A stretch of 64,000 nt of DNA from Puccinellia tenuiflora (taxonomy: Eukaryota > Streptophyta > Magnoliopsida > Poales > Poaceae). The notes below the pieces were generated by a model. It searched no databases. It was not told the DNA's origin and saw nothing but the letters and a program-made list of their open reading frames with translations. Of the stretch, positions 19,720 through 31,272 are shown one piece after another (positions within the stretch are counted from its first letter, which is position 1; each line of letters begins with the position of its first letter). The stretch lies in contig QRDG01001992.1 in NCBI GenBank assembly GCA_012064385.1, positions 1 through 64,000 on the forward strand, in the 5' to 3' direction. The position numbers and the translations under genes are program-made.

Positions 19720-22700
19720 TCAGTACAGTGCTGATTCTTCGTGGGACTGAGACGGGGAGAGCGGCGACGACTCGCTGCTCCGGGAGTCCCCTCTCCAGTC
19801 ATCCTGCACCTGGGCGGCGAACTGCAGGTTCCACAGCACGTCCTCCACCGAAGGCCTCTGCATCGCCTCCTTGGCCAGGCACCGGAGGCAGATCTCCATG
19901 ACGGTCCTCATCGACTCGTCGGAGCACCCCTTGCTCACCACTGGGTCGACGAAGCTCCTCCGCTTGCTCGGTCCTTCCGCTGTCAACGCCGATTGCAACT
20001 GCGGTGCAGAGAGGTTCAGGTGATTAGCAATGGTACAACACCTTGGGTTCAGAACTCAGAAGTAGGCAATGTGTAGTCTAGTAAAGGTTAAGAGGGACTT
20101 TAGGGAACCATACCTGTTCTTTCAATATTTCTACCTCGTATATGGAGCTGATGGGCCTGCCTGTGATAACCTCGAGTAGTATCACGCCGAAATCATACAT
20201 GTCAATCTTATCACCATTGGGTACCCTGCAAGTTGCAGTTTGCAACAAACAGTAAGTTCTTAGTAACACTAATTTTATGAAGTATTCAATGGAAAATGAG
20301 ATAACAACTTGGTATGCTTATTCAAGGAGTACCTATCAGATTGATACTTGCCTCCAGCTCCTCCCTGCGTTCATCCACAAAAGGATGGTCGCCAACAACA
20401 TTCGTCAGTCCAACCTGAACTAATTCAGAATTCAGCGACAAGTGTACGATGTTTAGAATTGTTATTACCTCAGATTTCATAGCCTCCGATAGGATGGGGA
20501 TATTGTAACTGCCGATTTTGGCAACCTGGTTCTGGTCCAGAAGAATGTTGGTGATCTTGAGGTTATTCGCAAACAGGCCAGGTATAATTCCTCCGTGCAA
20601 GAACTGGATGCCCTTGGCGAGTCCGATGGTGGTCGATATTCTCTGCCCCCAGGTGAGCCTTCGTCCTTCCGTTCCTTCTGAAGATCAGCAAGTTTTAGAT
20701 GATTCAAATGTTAGCTCATCGATGATGGGAGATGTTAAAGACGGTAAGGAAGAGATAGATGAAACTTGCGTGAGATCCTGCCCCTCAGGTTGCCGCTCTG
20801 AACGTATTCGAAGACGAGAAACAGCTGCGTCACGGTGGAATCGTCGAGGTTGTACTCGAAGCAGTGCCCCAGCGCGCTGACCAGGTGCCGATGCCTGAGC
20901 TTCGATATCATCTCGATGTGACGGTTGAAGCTCTGTGTTGACTGGCTCTTCTTCACCTTCAGGGACCGGATTGTCACCGGGGTCCCGTTGCTTAGCCTTC
21001 CACGGTACATCTGAGAGAAACATAACAAACAAGTTTGTTCAATTCCAAAAGCCTTTTTGTTCAGGGGTGGCGTTTTGGCACTCGAGAGCGATGCTCTTGG
21101 TTTTTAAATTCCATTTAAATGTATTTGAGATGTCAAAAAATTCGGACAAAATTTTTTGCACATACATCTCTCGACATTCGAGGTCACGAAGTCGCTTCAC
21201 AAATTTTTTTGACAATCCAAAATGTTTTTCCGGAAGGGAGGAGCATATGCTCCATGTACCAAAACTAATTTCCATTTTTGTTCAAAGTTTTTTCGATTGT
21301 AGTCTATCCATATAGTAATGACAAGCATTCAGTCTCTCCTAAACACTAATGAACAATAATCATGTACAAAGATTTCTTCGATAAAGGGAGTTTTAATCAT
21401 GTACAAAGATGTCAGATGGGCACAAGTAGCAAACACTACCTACCCAAAGAAAACATTTTCTGGAACAACTACCCAAAATGGATTATTCTTTACAACAATT
21501 AGAACATGATGATGTACCTGGCCATGAGCATCTTGCCCCATCAGGCTAGAGACCTCGAAATTGTCGGTTGCGGCCTCGAGCTCGACCAAAGAAAATGATC
21601 TGTATGCCGGAATGCCGAGAGCCCCCAGCTTCACTGTCTGAGATATGTAACCTGTTTGTACAGAGCCACTGAAAATAAGTTAGCAACTCTGAAAATTCAG
21701 CTCAAACCTTCAGAGATTTGAGGCGCAGCTCGAGATTTGTGATGATCTTACGCGCGTCGGCGAGCAAATTCGAAGGGTAAGCGCTCGACGCGTGCTCCAC
21801 CAATCTCCGAGGAGGCCTCGACTTCGGCCTGCTCGCTTTCCTCACGGCAAAGAAGATCGCGGCGCCGACAAGTAATGCTCCGGCAAGAACGGCCGCGACA
21901 ATGGCGACGATGAGACCGGCCTTTGCCTTGGGCTTTTTGGGTCCCTGATCGGGCGCTATCCCCACGGCCAGAGCCTGGTTCCGGCAGAACGGCGACGGGT
22001 GCTGGGAGTCGTCGCCGGTGGAGAGGCAATTCGCCGAGAACAGCACCGTCTTGGAGTCAGAGTTCTTGGCCGGGATGGCGAGGCAGGCCGGGAGGCTCCC
22101 CGTGAGGAGGTTCGAGGATAGGTCGACGAACTGCAGGTTGTCGCCGCAGGAGGCGTTGGTGGAGAGCCGCCCGGTGAACCTGTTCCCGGCGATGCTGAGA
22201 TACTCGATGGACGGCAGCGAGAGCAGCGCCTGCGGGAATGGCCCGACGAACCTGTTCCCCGACACGTCCAGGCGCTCCAGGAGGTAGCAGGACCCCAGCT
22301 GGTCGGCGGGGAGTCCGTCGCTGAACTTGTTGCCGGCGAGCACGACGCTGGCCACCTTCCGACCGAGCTTTGGGAACTTAGGCCCGAGCGCGTTGTCCGC
22401 CATGTCGATCACCTGGAGGTTCTTCAGCCCGCTCAGGTCGGGCAGGTTCCCGGAGAGGTTGTTGGAGGCGAGCACGAGCGACCTCAGCGACGGCATCTCC
22501 TTCACGGACTCGGGCAGGGTCCCCCGCAGCGTGTTGTTACGCAGGCTCAGCACGGCGAGAAGCGGCAGGCCGCCGCCGCCGAGCCAACCGGGCAGCTCGC
22601 CGCTCAGCATGTTGTCGTCGGCGACCAGCGTCTGGAGGCTGCTAAGCTGGGAGAGATCCCGGGGGAGCTCGCCGTAGAGGTAGTTGGAGCTCACGTTGAC

Positions 22701-23114
22701 GATCTCCAGCTTGTCGAGCCGGGAGATCTTCCCCGGCAGCGGGCCCCATAGGCCGAGGTTGGTGAGCGTGAGTACCTTGAGGTCCGGCAGCCTCGACAGC
22801 GTGGTGAACAAGGCGTCGATGGAGAAGGTCTTGGGGAGCGGGCGTGCGCGGTCGCCGCCGGAGCCGATGATGTGGAGCTGCGTGACGCTATCCTCGTAGC
22901 ACTCGACGAAGGCGGAGGTGGTCTTGTAGTCGCCGCCGTAGCAGAAGTCGGTATAGTTGTGCCAGGTGCTGAGCACCGGCGGGTCGCCGAGCTGCTGCCG
23001 GAGCTTGAAGAGAGACCAGGTCTGGGAGGTCTGCAGCGGCGTGGTCCCCGGCAGCAATGCCAGGGCCGCCACCGACAGCAAGATGAGCAGAGCATGGCCA
23101 TGGACTCCACTCAT
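19720..23114 (-). CDS. LRR receptor-like inactive kinase (At3g03770 type), seven exons
   Basis: Exons (minus): 21752-23114, 21518-21651, 20770-21010, 20469-20677, about 20333-20414, 20114-20225 and 19720-19998, giving about 806 residues; the Arabidopsis relative is similar in length. A signal peptide (residues 1-26), about ten leucine-rich repeats, a transmembrane helix (AGLIVAIVAAVLAGALLVGA) and a C-terminal kinase-like domain follow in order. The kinase is predicted dead: the Gly-loop is MGQDAHGQMY, the VAIK lysine position is TIRSLK, the HRD loop is PGLFANNLK, and DFG is GSY. The exon 1-2 junction rebuilds DAR-YISQT, as in the Arabidopsis relative. Exon 3 ends with a GC donor (CTCAC|GCAAGT). 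The exon 5 to 6 junction is out of phase by one base with the splice sites I can see. Such proteins signal at the plasma membrane through partners, not catalysis. Confidence 0.82.
21072..21265. mobile_element. possible MITE in intron 2 of the LRR gene
   Basis: The ends GTTTTGGCACTCGAGAGC and (inverse) GTTTTGGTACATGGAGC form an imperfect terminal inverted repeat in the 507-bp intron. Inner segments (caaaaaatt and gacaatccaaaatg) also pair loosely. No target duplication is clear. Confidence 0.4.
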
Positions 23115-26100
23115 TGTTTTTTATCTGAAGATTCCTTCAGCTTCAGCCCAGCTCCAATCCCTTTCAGCTTCCTCGAGTAAGAACTCTATGAATTAATCTA
23201 AGATTCTGGTGTAGGAGCAAAGGAGATTAACCGAAGTTCTTGGACATTGGGATTTGGGAGCAAAAAAGATGAGCTTGAGAGCGTGCAGGTAGCAGCAAAA
23301 TCAGCTGAGCTCACAAAAGTTAAGACGAGAGGGGCATGCACAGTTAATGGAGACAGCAACTGGTCACCAGAATGACAACCGTGGCACAATGTGCAGTCCA
23401 GCACAGTCCAGCACTAGTTCTTTCACCCCAAAGCAAGGAAGAACAAGATGCCAATGACAGTTTAACTCCAATCACTGAAGAAACCTCAGCAGATCTTGCA
23501 TTCCTTTCTTCAAGGACTGGCAAGAGAAATTAACCGCAACTAAGCATCAGTTCAGCACCAAGACAGCAAGAAACCAAATAACCTAAAATAAGGGCAACAT
23601 ACAAAGGAGCCTCGCCTTTGAGCTAGCCACTGAAACAGCAGTGGAGCTTGCAATCTGAACAGTGGGAGGATGAAGATGAATGAATGCAAGCGAATGGAAC
23701 CGCATGAGAAAGTTCAAGTTTATTTTTTTGGGGGGTCTGCGAAGGGAATCATATGCTTAGTGTCGTCTACCACTCCACTGTACTCTACTGTCGCTGAGCA
23801 TCACGGGTGGCTGAGGCATGGGGCAAAGGGACAAATAGAGATCCTTTGCTCTCCGGATGATTGAGCTGGAGGAGAATGGAGGCTGGCAAAGGGACAACGA
23901 GGTGTGAGCCCAGTACCACCTTTTTCTAGCCCTTTTCCTTCCATATGAAATTCAGCAGAAGGAGACGCTCTCAAAAGAAATTTAGTGGTACGATGAGAAA
24001 GGATTCAGAAGGGAAGTGGTTGCTTTGTTTTCTGGGATGACATTTTTTTTCCTGATCTAGTTTTCATTCTTAAGTGTAGATCTGTTGTTTTGTGGTTGGT
24101 TGATGTTTTTTAGATTTGTTAAACAGCTGGAATGTGGAAATCTGCTGTTTTCAGGTATCAATGTTTTCAGTGCAATCGATAGGGACATGACTATTGGGCT
24201 GTGAGGGTAGAGCAACGACCTATCTACAGTTAGTTTGGTTCATTCATTGAGTTGATTTTCTTTACTGTTTGGAACATGTTGATGCGTGGTGTGAGTGATT
24301 GATTCCCAGATGAAGCGACCAGACAAATATTAAGTATGAACAGTGCTTAGTGTCAACTTGTGCAGAAAACTCTTAAACCTATATAAATAGTCTCAAGATT
24401 CCAGCAAAAATAGACGAATAATATATTGATGTGACCGTGTGTTTTGGCAAGAGGGGATTCATCTTATGAGAAAGTAGATTCAATAGCAAAACGGAGTGTT
24501 CAGGCGTTGCTACTCTCGTAATAACTTCATGTCTTATCAAACATTGATCAGGCTTGTTGTTTACCTCCCCTTTTCCTTTGCTGTACAGTTTTTGCCACAA
24601 AATTCCCTTGCTTTACTTAAAGGATGAAAGACACTGGAAGCATCACTTTCTCTTTAGGTGGCAAACATGCACCAACCATCCTCACTTCATGGGTGAAAGA
24701 TTTTCAAGGAAAAGGTACATAAATAAACAAAGATATTTACGGTCTAACATTGGATAAGAGACACATGGAATGCAAATGTACAGTGTGCCCGTGTGAAAAA
24801 AAATGGAATCCCATGTGCATGTATGCCATTGTGCCTCCCAAATTGACCTGCATGTTTGTCAGATTTGGTGACCACTCACTTACTGTTGTTTTGTGTTCAA
24901 ATTAAATATTGACGTGTTCTCCAACCACCTCCATGGGACCCTAGGAGCAAGACTATGTATGATCAAGGATTTATGGTACTGAATGACATGTCCTATTAGA
25001 AGGCCACACACACTTCATCCATGTGAGACAAAATGAAGTTGCTTTTCAGGCTGATTGCCGACCTGATTTCTTTAGCTGGTTTTCCTAAAGGTGCGATCCA
25101 GAATTGGATTTCCCATCCATGTACAGTACCTGATAAGCACCACGGGTTTCCAATTTCACACGGGAGCTGAACGGTTTATTGTTTCAGTCGAGCTTCCTCA
25201 GTTCACATCAGTTTGATAACTCGAAACCCAACTCGCTAGGAGGGACCCGTCAGGTCTTGCAGCAGCTATGGGCTGATCTATGTTGATTCGCTCACCTCTT
25301 AGGTCGTCGTGGATAGATGCTTGTGAGAAAAAAGGGACATCGAAGACCAAGAAGCAAAAAAACCTAAGTTTCGGGAGATAAAAGCAGATTGTATTGATAA
25401 GTTCGATTGTGCGTTGATGCATGATTCAGTCCACAATCACCTCTCACACATTTATGAGGCAGCTAAGCTTCCAGTAACACACAATTTGGGTATGTAGATC
25501 AGTAGATGTCTGTTTGACCATCATCAACGGTGATCTAGGACAGAGTAAGGCTTGCAATTTGGGATCCGTCTCCATGACACACAAACCGTAACAGACCTAA
25601 CCGTCCTGGTGCATAATGCAACTGAACGCCGGTCAAAATGTCACCCAACGTCGTCTACCATGCCCCCAATCCATTGGCATAAACCATTGTTGGTTCACAT
25701 GTAGCGGCGGCGACCGCCGCGCAAGTCATCATACTCCTACAACCGCGGTGCCCGTATCCACAACACGGTACCTCCACAAGATATGATAGAACCAAGGGAG
25801 GAACATTAACACTCATTGATGTTCTGCCATTATGCATGATGGGGCGCTATCACTGCGAGACGTCGGGCGTTGCCACCTCACAAATCTGGATGATAGTGGT
25901 GGTGCGATAGTCTGGTTGTGCCATGTTTCAGGTGGGGAAGTGCTTGCCAGGGTGAAAACCATGCATGGTTCTGGCCAGGCTGACAGTGGTGGCGTCCATG
26001 GGCGTCATCTCCTTCTTGAAGGCACTGTCACAGCAGTGTTTTCCCCCTCCAAGACGCTCCGGGTGGAAATCCTGATCTTTGGGATCGGGCGGTGATGGTG

Positions 26101-26587
26101 CTCCGGTGTCGTGTCCTTCCTGAAGGCGCCGCCTTGGAGGCACCATTCCGTCGGTGTTTGGCTTCTTCTCTTAGCGGTGACTGTTCACAGTTGAGCGCTC
26201 GGTCGACTTCAAGTGGTGCTTCTTTTTTCTTGCTTGTTGTTTCTTGGAGTTGTATGGGGTCGAGTAGGTGTTCTTCATCACCTTTGTATCCGGTCTTGGG
26301 TGTGTAAGGTGTTGTGATTGTATGTTGTGGTTGAATGTTGGTTATTGGTTTATCTATAAAGAGGGGCGAAATCCCCTATTTCGAGGAAAGGATCTCGGTC
26401 GTTGCTTGTCTGCTCCTTTTGGTTAGCAGCAAACCATATTACGAGACATTGATGAAAACACACACATTAACCAGGAATTGACAAAACCTACCTTAACCAG
26501 GAACTTTTTCTTGGACACGGTAACTCGGATTTAACTAAGCGGACGAATGTACTAGTTCACATGGAAAAAATAGGTCGTTGGGACTTA
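23115..26587. other. 5' flank of the LRR gene and long intergenic region
   Basis: The first few hundred bases should hold the 5' UTR and promoter of the minus-strand LRR gene. No gene is recognised further on. The stretch at about 26090-26400 ends gtttatctataaagaggggc, a style seen at the 3' ends of grass LINEs, so it may be a LINE 3' remnant on the plus strand, but this is weak. Confidence 0.35.
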
Positions 26588-26721
26588 CTACCTCCGCTTT
26601 TTCAACATAAGTCATATAAATTTAAAAAGTCAAACAACGTTAACTTTAACTAAGTTTGTAGAAAAACTATTGACAACTATATTAATGATTTGAAAGTGTG
26701 TATGTTATTTATTGATATTAA
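26588..26721. mobile_element. possible truncated Stowaway-like MITE
   Basis: The stretch starts TACTACCTCCGCTTTTTC and continues aagtcatataaatttaaaaa, which resembles one arm of a Mariner-type MITE. The matching arm is missing and the sequence stops where the small Helitron ends. Confidence 0.35.
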
Positions 26722-27110
26722 CTAGAAGATACCCCACGCGTTGCAGCGGGAATCTATTTAGAAACTTATCTTAAATTAAAGTATGAAAATACGATGCACT
26801 AAGTTCTCTATATGAATATGCAAAATTCACTTTGTCATAGTCGAGGTATTGAATTTATTCGACACAAAATATGTGTGTATTAAAAATTATTAGCATATAC
26901 AATTAAATAATTAAAAAGATCGATGATGTCGATTTTACAAACAAAGATTAATAAATATTAGTGGAGATGACATGGACAATTGATAGGCTAAGAGAGTGGA
27001 TGATGTGTATAGCTTGCATGTTGAGATAGAAAAATCATAAATAAACTTATTGGGGTTTTGTCTTATAAGAGATATAGATTTGACATTGTATATATTATTA
27101 ATGATATAGA
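26722..27110 (-). mobile_element. small non-autonomous Helitron, about 389 bp
   Basis: On the minus strand the element ends in CTAG (26725-26722) followed by T. It is preceded by a hairpin (CCCGC and GTGGG around TGCAACGC), with about ten bases between hairpin and end. A 5' end starting TC after an A fits TCTATATCATTAAT at 27110; an alternative start with the same TCTATATC is at 27078. These are Helitron hallmarks: TC start, hairpin, CTRR end, A|T insertion. It encodes nothing. Confidence 0.6.
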
Positions 27111-27115
27111 TTTGA

Positions 27116-29683
27116 CTTTTTTCCGATAATGGGAGCTTTATTACTTAAGGTTAAGCATAACACCCGGCCTCTGCATAACTGAGATGCACACAGTCCAAAC
27201 AGGTCCAAAAGTTTCTAAACAAACAAAGTAAAAGGCGAATTACAGAACATAATGAGAAATTGTAAAGACGCCTAAGGTGAAGGAGGGTAGATCTGAAGAT
27301 TATGTTGCTATCCATGCTGGGAAAACAGCCGCTTCGCCGCTGCCTCCAACCGCGAACACACCTCCGAAAACAGATCACAGTGCTCCACACGCTGCAGGGG
27401 CGACCATGATCGGAGCGTAGCTGTACACCGGTAGATAACCTGCATAAGAGTAACATTTTTATCATTAAAAACCTTGTCATTTCTACATATCCATAGCGAC
27501 CAAATAACGGCAATCACTCGCATCCTAATAAGAAGCTTAAACTTAGGATCCACCCCGTTTAGCCAATTGCCGAAAATATTCGCAACACTACGCGGTGGGT
27601 ACAAGTTGGAGCCTATCTGGATAGTTGACCATATAGATCTAGCAAATTTACACTGGAAGAATAAGTGTTTTATAGTCTCGTCATGATGACAAAAGACACA
27701 CTCTCTACTTCCCTGCCAATTGCGCTTTGCAAGGTTATCTCTGGTAAGAATCACCCCTCGACGAAGATACCACGCAAACAACTTTGTTTTAAGCGGTATT
27801 TTCATCTTCCAAATTTTCTTATTATTATCAACTGGTGTGTCCGATTGGATTAAGGCTTTGTACATTGAATCAACAGAGAATTTTCCACTCTTATTGAGAT
27901 TCCATAAAAATTTATCGGCCCCTGCGACAGCTGTATAGTAGCTAGGCGCTGCACCAAAGCAATCCACGAGGCTTTTCTAGGGCCTAAAAGACTTCTTCTA
28001 AACGACACATACTCCATCACCTTAGCGAGAGTATCACTTTTGTGGCGCACGATATTGTACAAGGCCGAGTATTGTTCCCGGAGTGTAGTCTGGCCAAGCC
28101 ATATATCCTTCCAGAACCTAATTTCCGAACCATCCTTAATAGAGAAAGAACCATATGGGAAGAAAAATTTCTTCGTGGCCATAAGACCAGCCCAAAAGTG
28201 TGAGTCCCCAGGTTTCCAAAAAACCTGAGACAACGCACGAGAACCAATGTACTTTATCCTTAGGAGGGTTTGCCACATGCCCTCTTCAGCTAGAAGCTTG
28301 AAGAGCCATTTACCAAGGAGGGCTCTATTCTTGACCTCTAGATCATGAATTCCAATTCCTCCTTGGTCTTTGGGGCGGCAAACCACACTCCACTTAGCCA
28401 ATCGATATTTCTTTTTCTCATTATCCCCTTGCCAAAAGAATCTTGATCGGAAATAATCCAATCGTTTTAAGACTCCTTTTAGGAGTTGGAAGAAAGAAAT
28501 CATATACAGTACCATATTACTTAGTAGTTAGTACTACATTGATAAGAACCAATCTACCTCCCAGGGATACTAATTTTCCTTTCCAGTTGTTTAATCTAGC
28601 TTGTAGTCTCTCCTCCACCAATTTCCACTCAGCATTCGTGAGTTTCCGATTCTGAATCAGAATACCCAAGTATCTGATAAGAAACTGACCTTGGCCGTAG
28701 CCAAAAAGGTCAGATGTCAGCATAAAGTGAGGCAGAGTCTTGAGCCTCTCCAAAACAAAACAACTCGCTTTTATGAAAGTTTATCTTTAGACCCGATAAT
28801 AGCTCAAACACTGATAATATTAATTTCAAGTTTTTAGCTTTCTCGATGTCATGTTCCACAAAAAGAATTGTATCGTTGGCATATTGAAGTATGGATAATC
28901 CACCATCAACAAGGTGTGGGATTACACCTTCAATTTGGTCGTCAGACTTAGCACACTCAATCATGATGGCGAGCATATCAGCCACTATATTAAATAGAAT
29001 CGGTGATAATGGGTCACCCTGCCTGAGCCCCTTTCTGGTCTGGAAGTATTTGCCAATGTCATCATTGACTTTAATGGCTACACTTCCTCCCGAGATAAAG
29101 CTATGGATTAAAGCGTGTCACTCATAAGAAAAAACCTTTCATCCTGAGTGTCTGCTGAAGGAAAGACCATTAACCTTATCATAGGCTTTCTCGAAGTCAA
29201 TTTTCAGGATCACCCCATTCAGCTTTTTCCTATGTAGTTCGTGGACTGTTTCATGTAGGATAACCACACCATCCAGGATGTTGCGACCTTGCATAAAGGC
29301 AGTCTGAGAGGGACGAACCACATGGTCAGCCATGGTGTTCAACCTTATCGTAGCGACTTTGGTGAAGATTTTAAAGCTAACGTTAAGAAGACAGATAGGT
29401 TTATATTGTTAAATCCTTTCTGCTTCGTTAACCTTAGGTAATAATATGATCTCCCTAAAATTTAGTCGGCACAATTCTAGTTAACCACTATGAAGGCAAT
29501 TGAATAAGTCTAAAAGATCGGACTTGATGACATCCCAGACATTCTGATAAAACTCAGTCGGGAATCCATCAGGCCCAGGGGCTTTGTTGTGTTCCATTAG
29601 GAAAACCGCCCTCCTTATTTCTTCCTCAGAATAAGGTGCAGAAAGGAAGCTATTTTCCACAACAGAAACTTGGGGGATATCAT
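27116..29683 (-). mobile_element. degenerate LINE (non-LTR retrotransposon), 5'-truncated by an LTR insertion
   Basis: On the minus strand the reverse transcriptase runs in order: NKAPGPDGFPTEFYQ (29.6 kb), a QTAFMQGRNILDGV and KIDFEKAYDKV stretch (29.2 kb), then YANDT at 28.85 kb, where the active site should be Y-A-D-D. Next come FHKSELFCFG and, near the C-terminus, a zinc-binding zf-RVT-like region (KIPLKTKLFAWYL and ECVFCHHDETIKHLFFQC). The frame is broken into at least five pieces. The 3' end at 27116 has a short A-run. The 5' half, with the endonuclease, is missing beyond 29683 where an LTR was inserted. Confidence 0.85.
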
Positions 29684-31272
29684 TGATGACCTGGATCACA
29701 CGTTCGCTAGGAGACCCCAAGAGGAAGGTATGATGCAGCAAAGCAGCAGTTTCCCTTGATTACAAAACCAAGGTTGTCAGATCCAGTAGGACTTGGAGAA
29801 GGCTTAGCGAGGTGTCAATCTACTCTGGCGCTTGTAGATTAACGCGGTCCTGCACACAATCACAAACAAGTACTTTGCCCCCACGAAAACAGAGAGGTTG
29901 TCAATCTCTCCGGATTGCTGAACACAAAGGATTAAATGTGTGGATGTAAAATATGATGAGAGTGAAATAGGACCAGCGAGCAAAAGATTATGAAAAGCTA
30001 TGAAAACGGTTGTAAGCAATGTAAGAAAATAGGACCGGGATCCACGGTTCACTAGAGGTGTCTCTCCAAAAGATATACATGATGGGTAAACAAATTACAG
30101 CATGGCAATTGACAGAATTGTGGGCGCACAACAAGGCTATCATAAAACAATATAGTTCATCGTTTCATCTAATATGGGCATTACGTCAAAATACATAGAC
30201 CGTCTTCTGACTGCATCTATGACTAATAATCCACCTTGGGATCGCTATCCAGCATGTCACCCAAAAATAATAAGTTGCAAGCAACAGATCATTGCAATAA
30301 GCAAAGTGCATAATCTAAGCAATGTAAATAACACAAGGAAATCACACCGCTGTTTTCTCCCTAGTGGCAACAGCACAGCTCTCATCTTAATCGTTTCTGT
30401 CAGCCCGAGCTCAGACAAGAGAGGCATGAACCCACTATCTAGCATAAATACTTCCTCATACAACACTAATAATTACTTGGCCAAAGCATCCACTAGCATC
30501 GGAGAGCATGCAAGATCATAGATAAAACACAACACATAGATGAACAAAAGCAATGACTTACACAATTCATCGGATCCATGCAAACACAATCATGTAGCAG
30601 TTACAGATAATATGATCTTGATCATGATAGGAAGCTCACAAGATCAAAGCAATGGAGTACAAGGAGGAGAGACAACCATCTAGCTACTGCTATGGATCCG
30701 TAGTCCCGTGGTGGACTACTCACGCATCTCTCCGAGGCAGGCATGGTGGTGTAGATGCCTCCGATGTCGATTCCCCTATCCAGCAGGGTGCCGGGAAGAG
30801 CTGCAGAACCCTCCCGAACTAGGGTTGGAGATGGCGGCGGCCTCGAACGTCTTCTGGAAATATGATCTGGTGTCCTAGGGTTTTTGCGTCGAGGGGGTTT
30901 TTATAGGCGAAGAGGCGACGCGAGGAGGCGAAGGAGCCACCCAGGTGGGCCCCAGCCACGGCCTAGGGGGGGCCGCGGCCAGGTGGTGTCTGGATCCCCT
31001 GGGGCTCCCCTCCGGGCGTCCTTCGGGTTCCGTCTTTGTTTCATATAGGAAATAATTCCTGTAAATTTTCAGCGCGTTCCGAGAAACTTTCCAGAACAAC
31101 TTTTCTGAAACAAAAAGATAGCAGAAAACAGGAACTGACACTGGGCATCTTGTTAATAGGTTAGTTCCATAAATCATGCCAAAATGATATAAAAACATTA
31201 TAAAAACATGTGGCACTGATATAAAATCAAGCATGGAACATAAAAAATTATAGATACGTCAGAGACGTATCA
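29684..31272 (-). repeat. 3' LTR of element A (1589 bp)
   Basis: On the minus strand it starts TGATACGTCTCTGACGTATC and ends CATCA. It has a TATA box (CCTATAAAAACCCCC, about 30885-30905). It is about 1.6 kb and closely resembles the partial LTR at 58523-59677. Confidence 0.8.

Noticed and set aside
21748..23196. Several long frames on the plus strand and in other minus frames
   Set aside because: Shadows of the GC-rich LRR exon 1.
25832..26307. Two overlapping plus-strand frames of 87 and 71 codons
   Set aside because: No recognisable motif; a possible LINE 3' remnant explains the sequence better.
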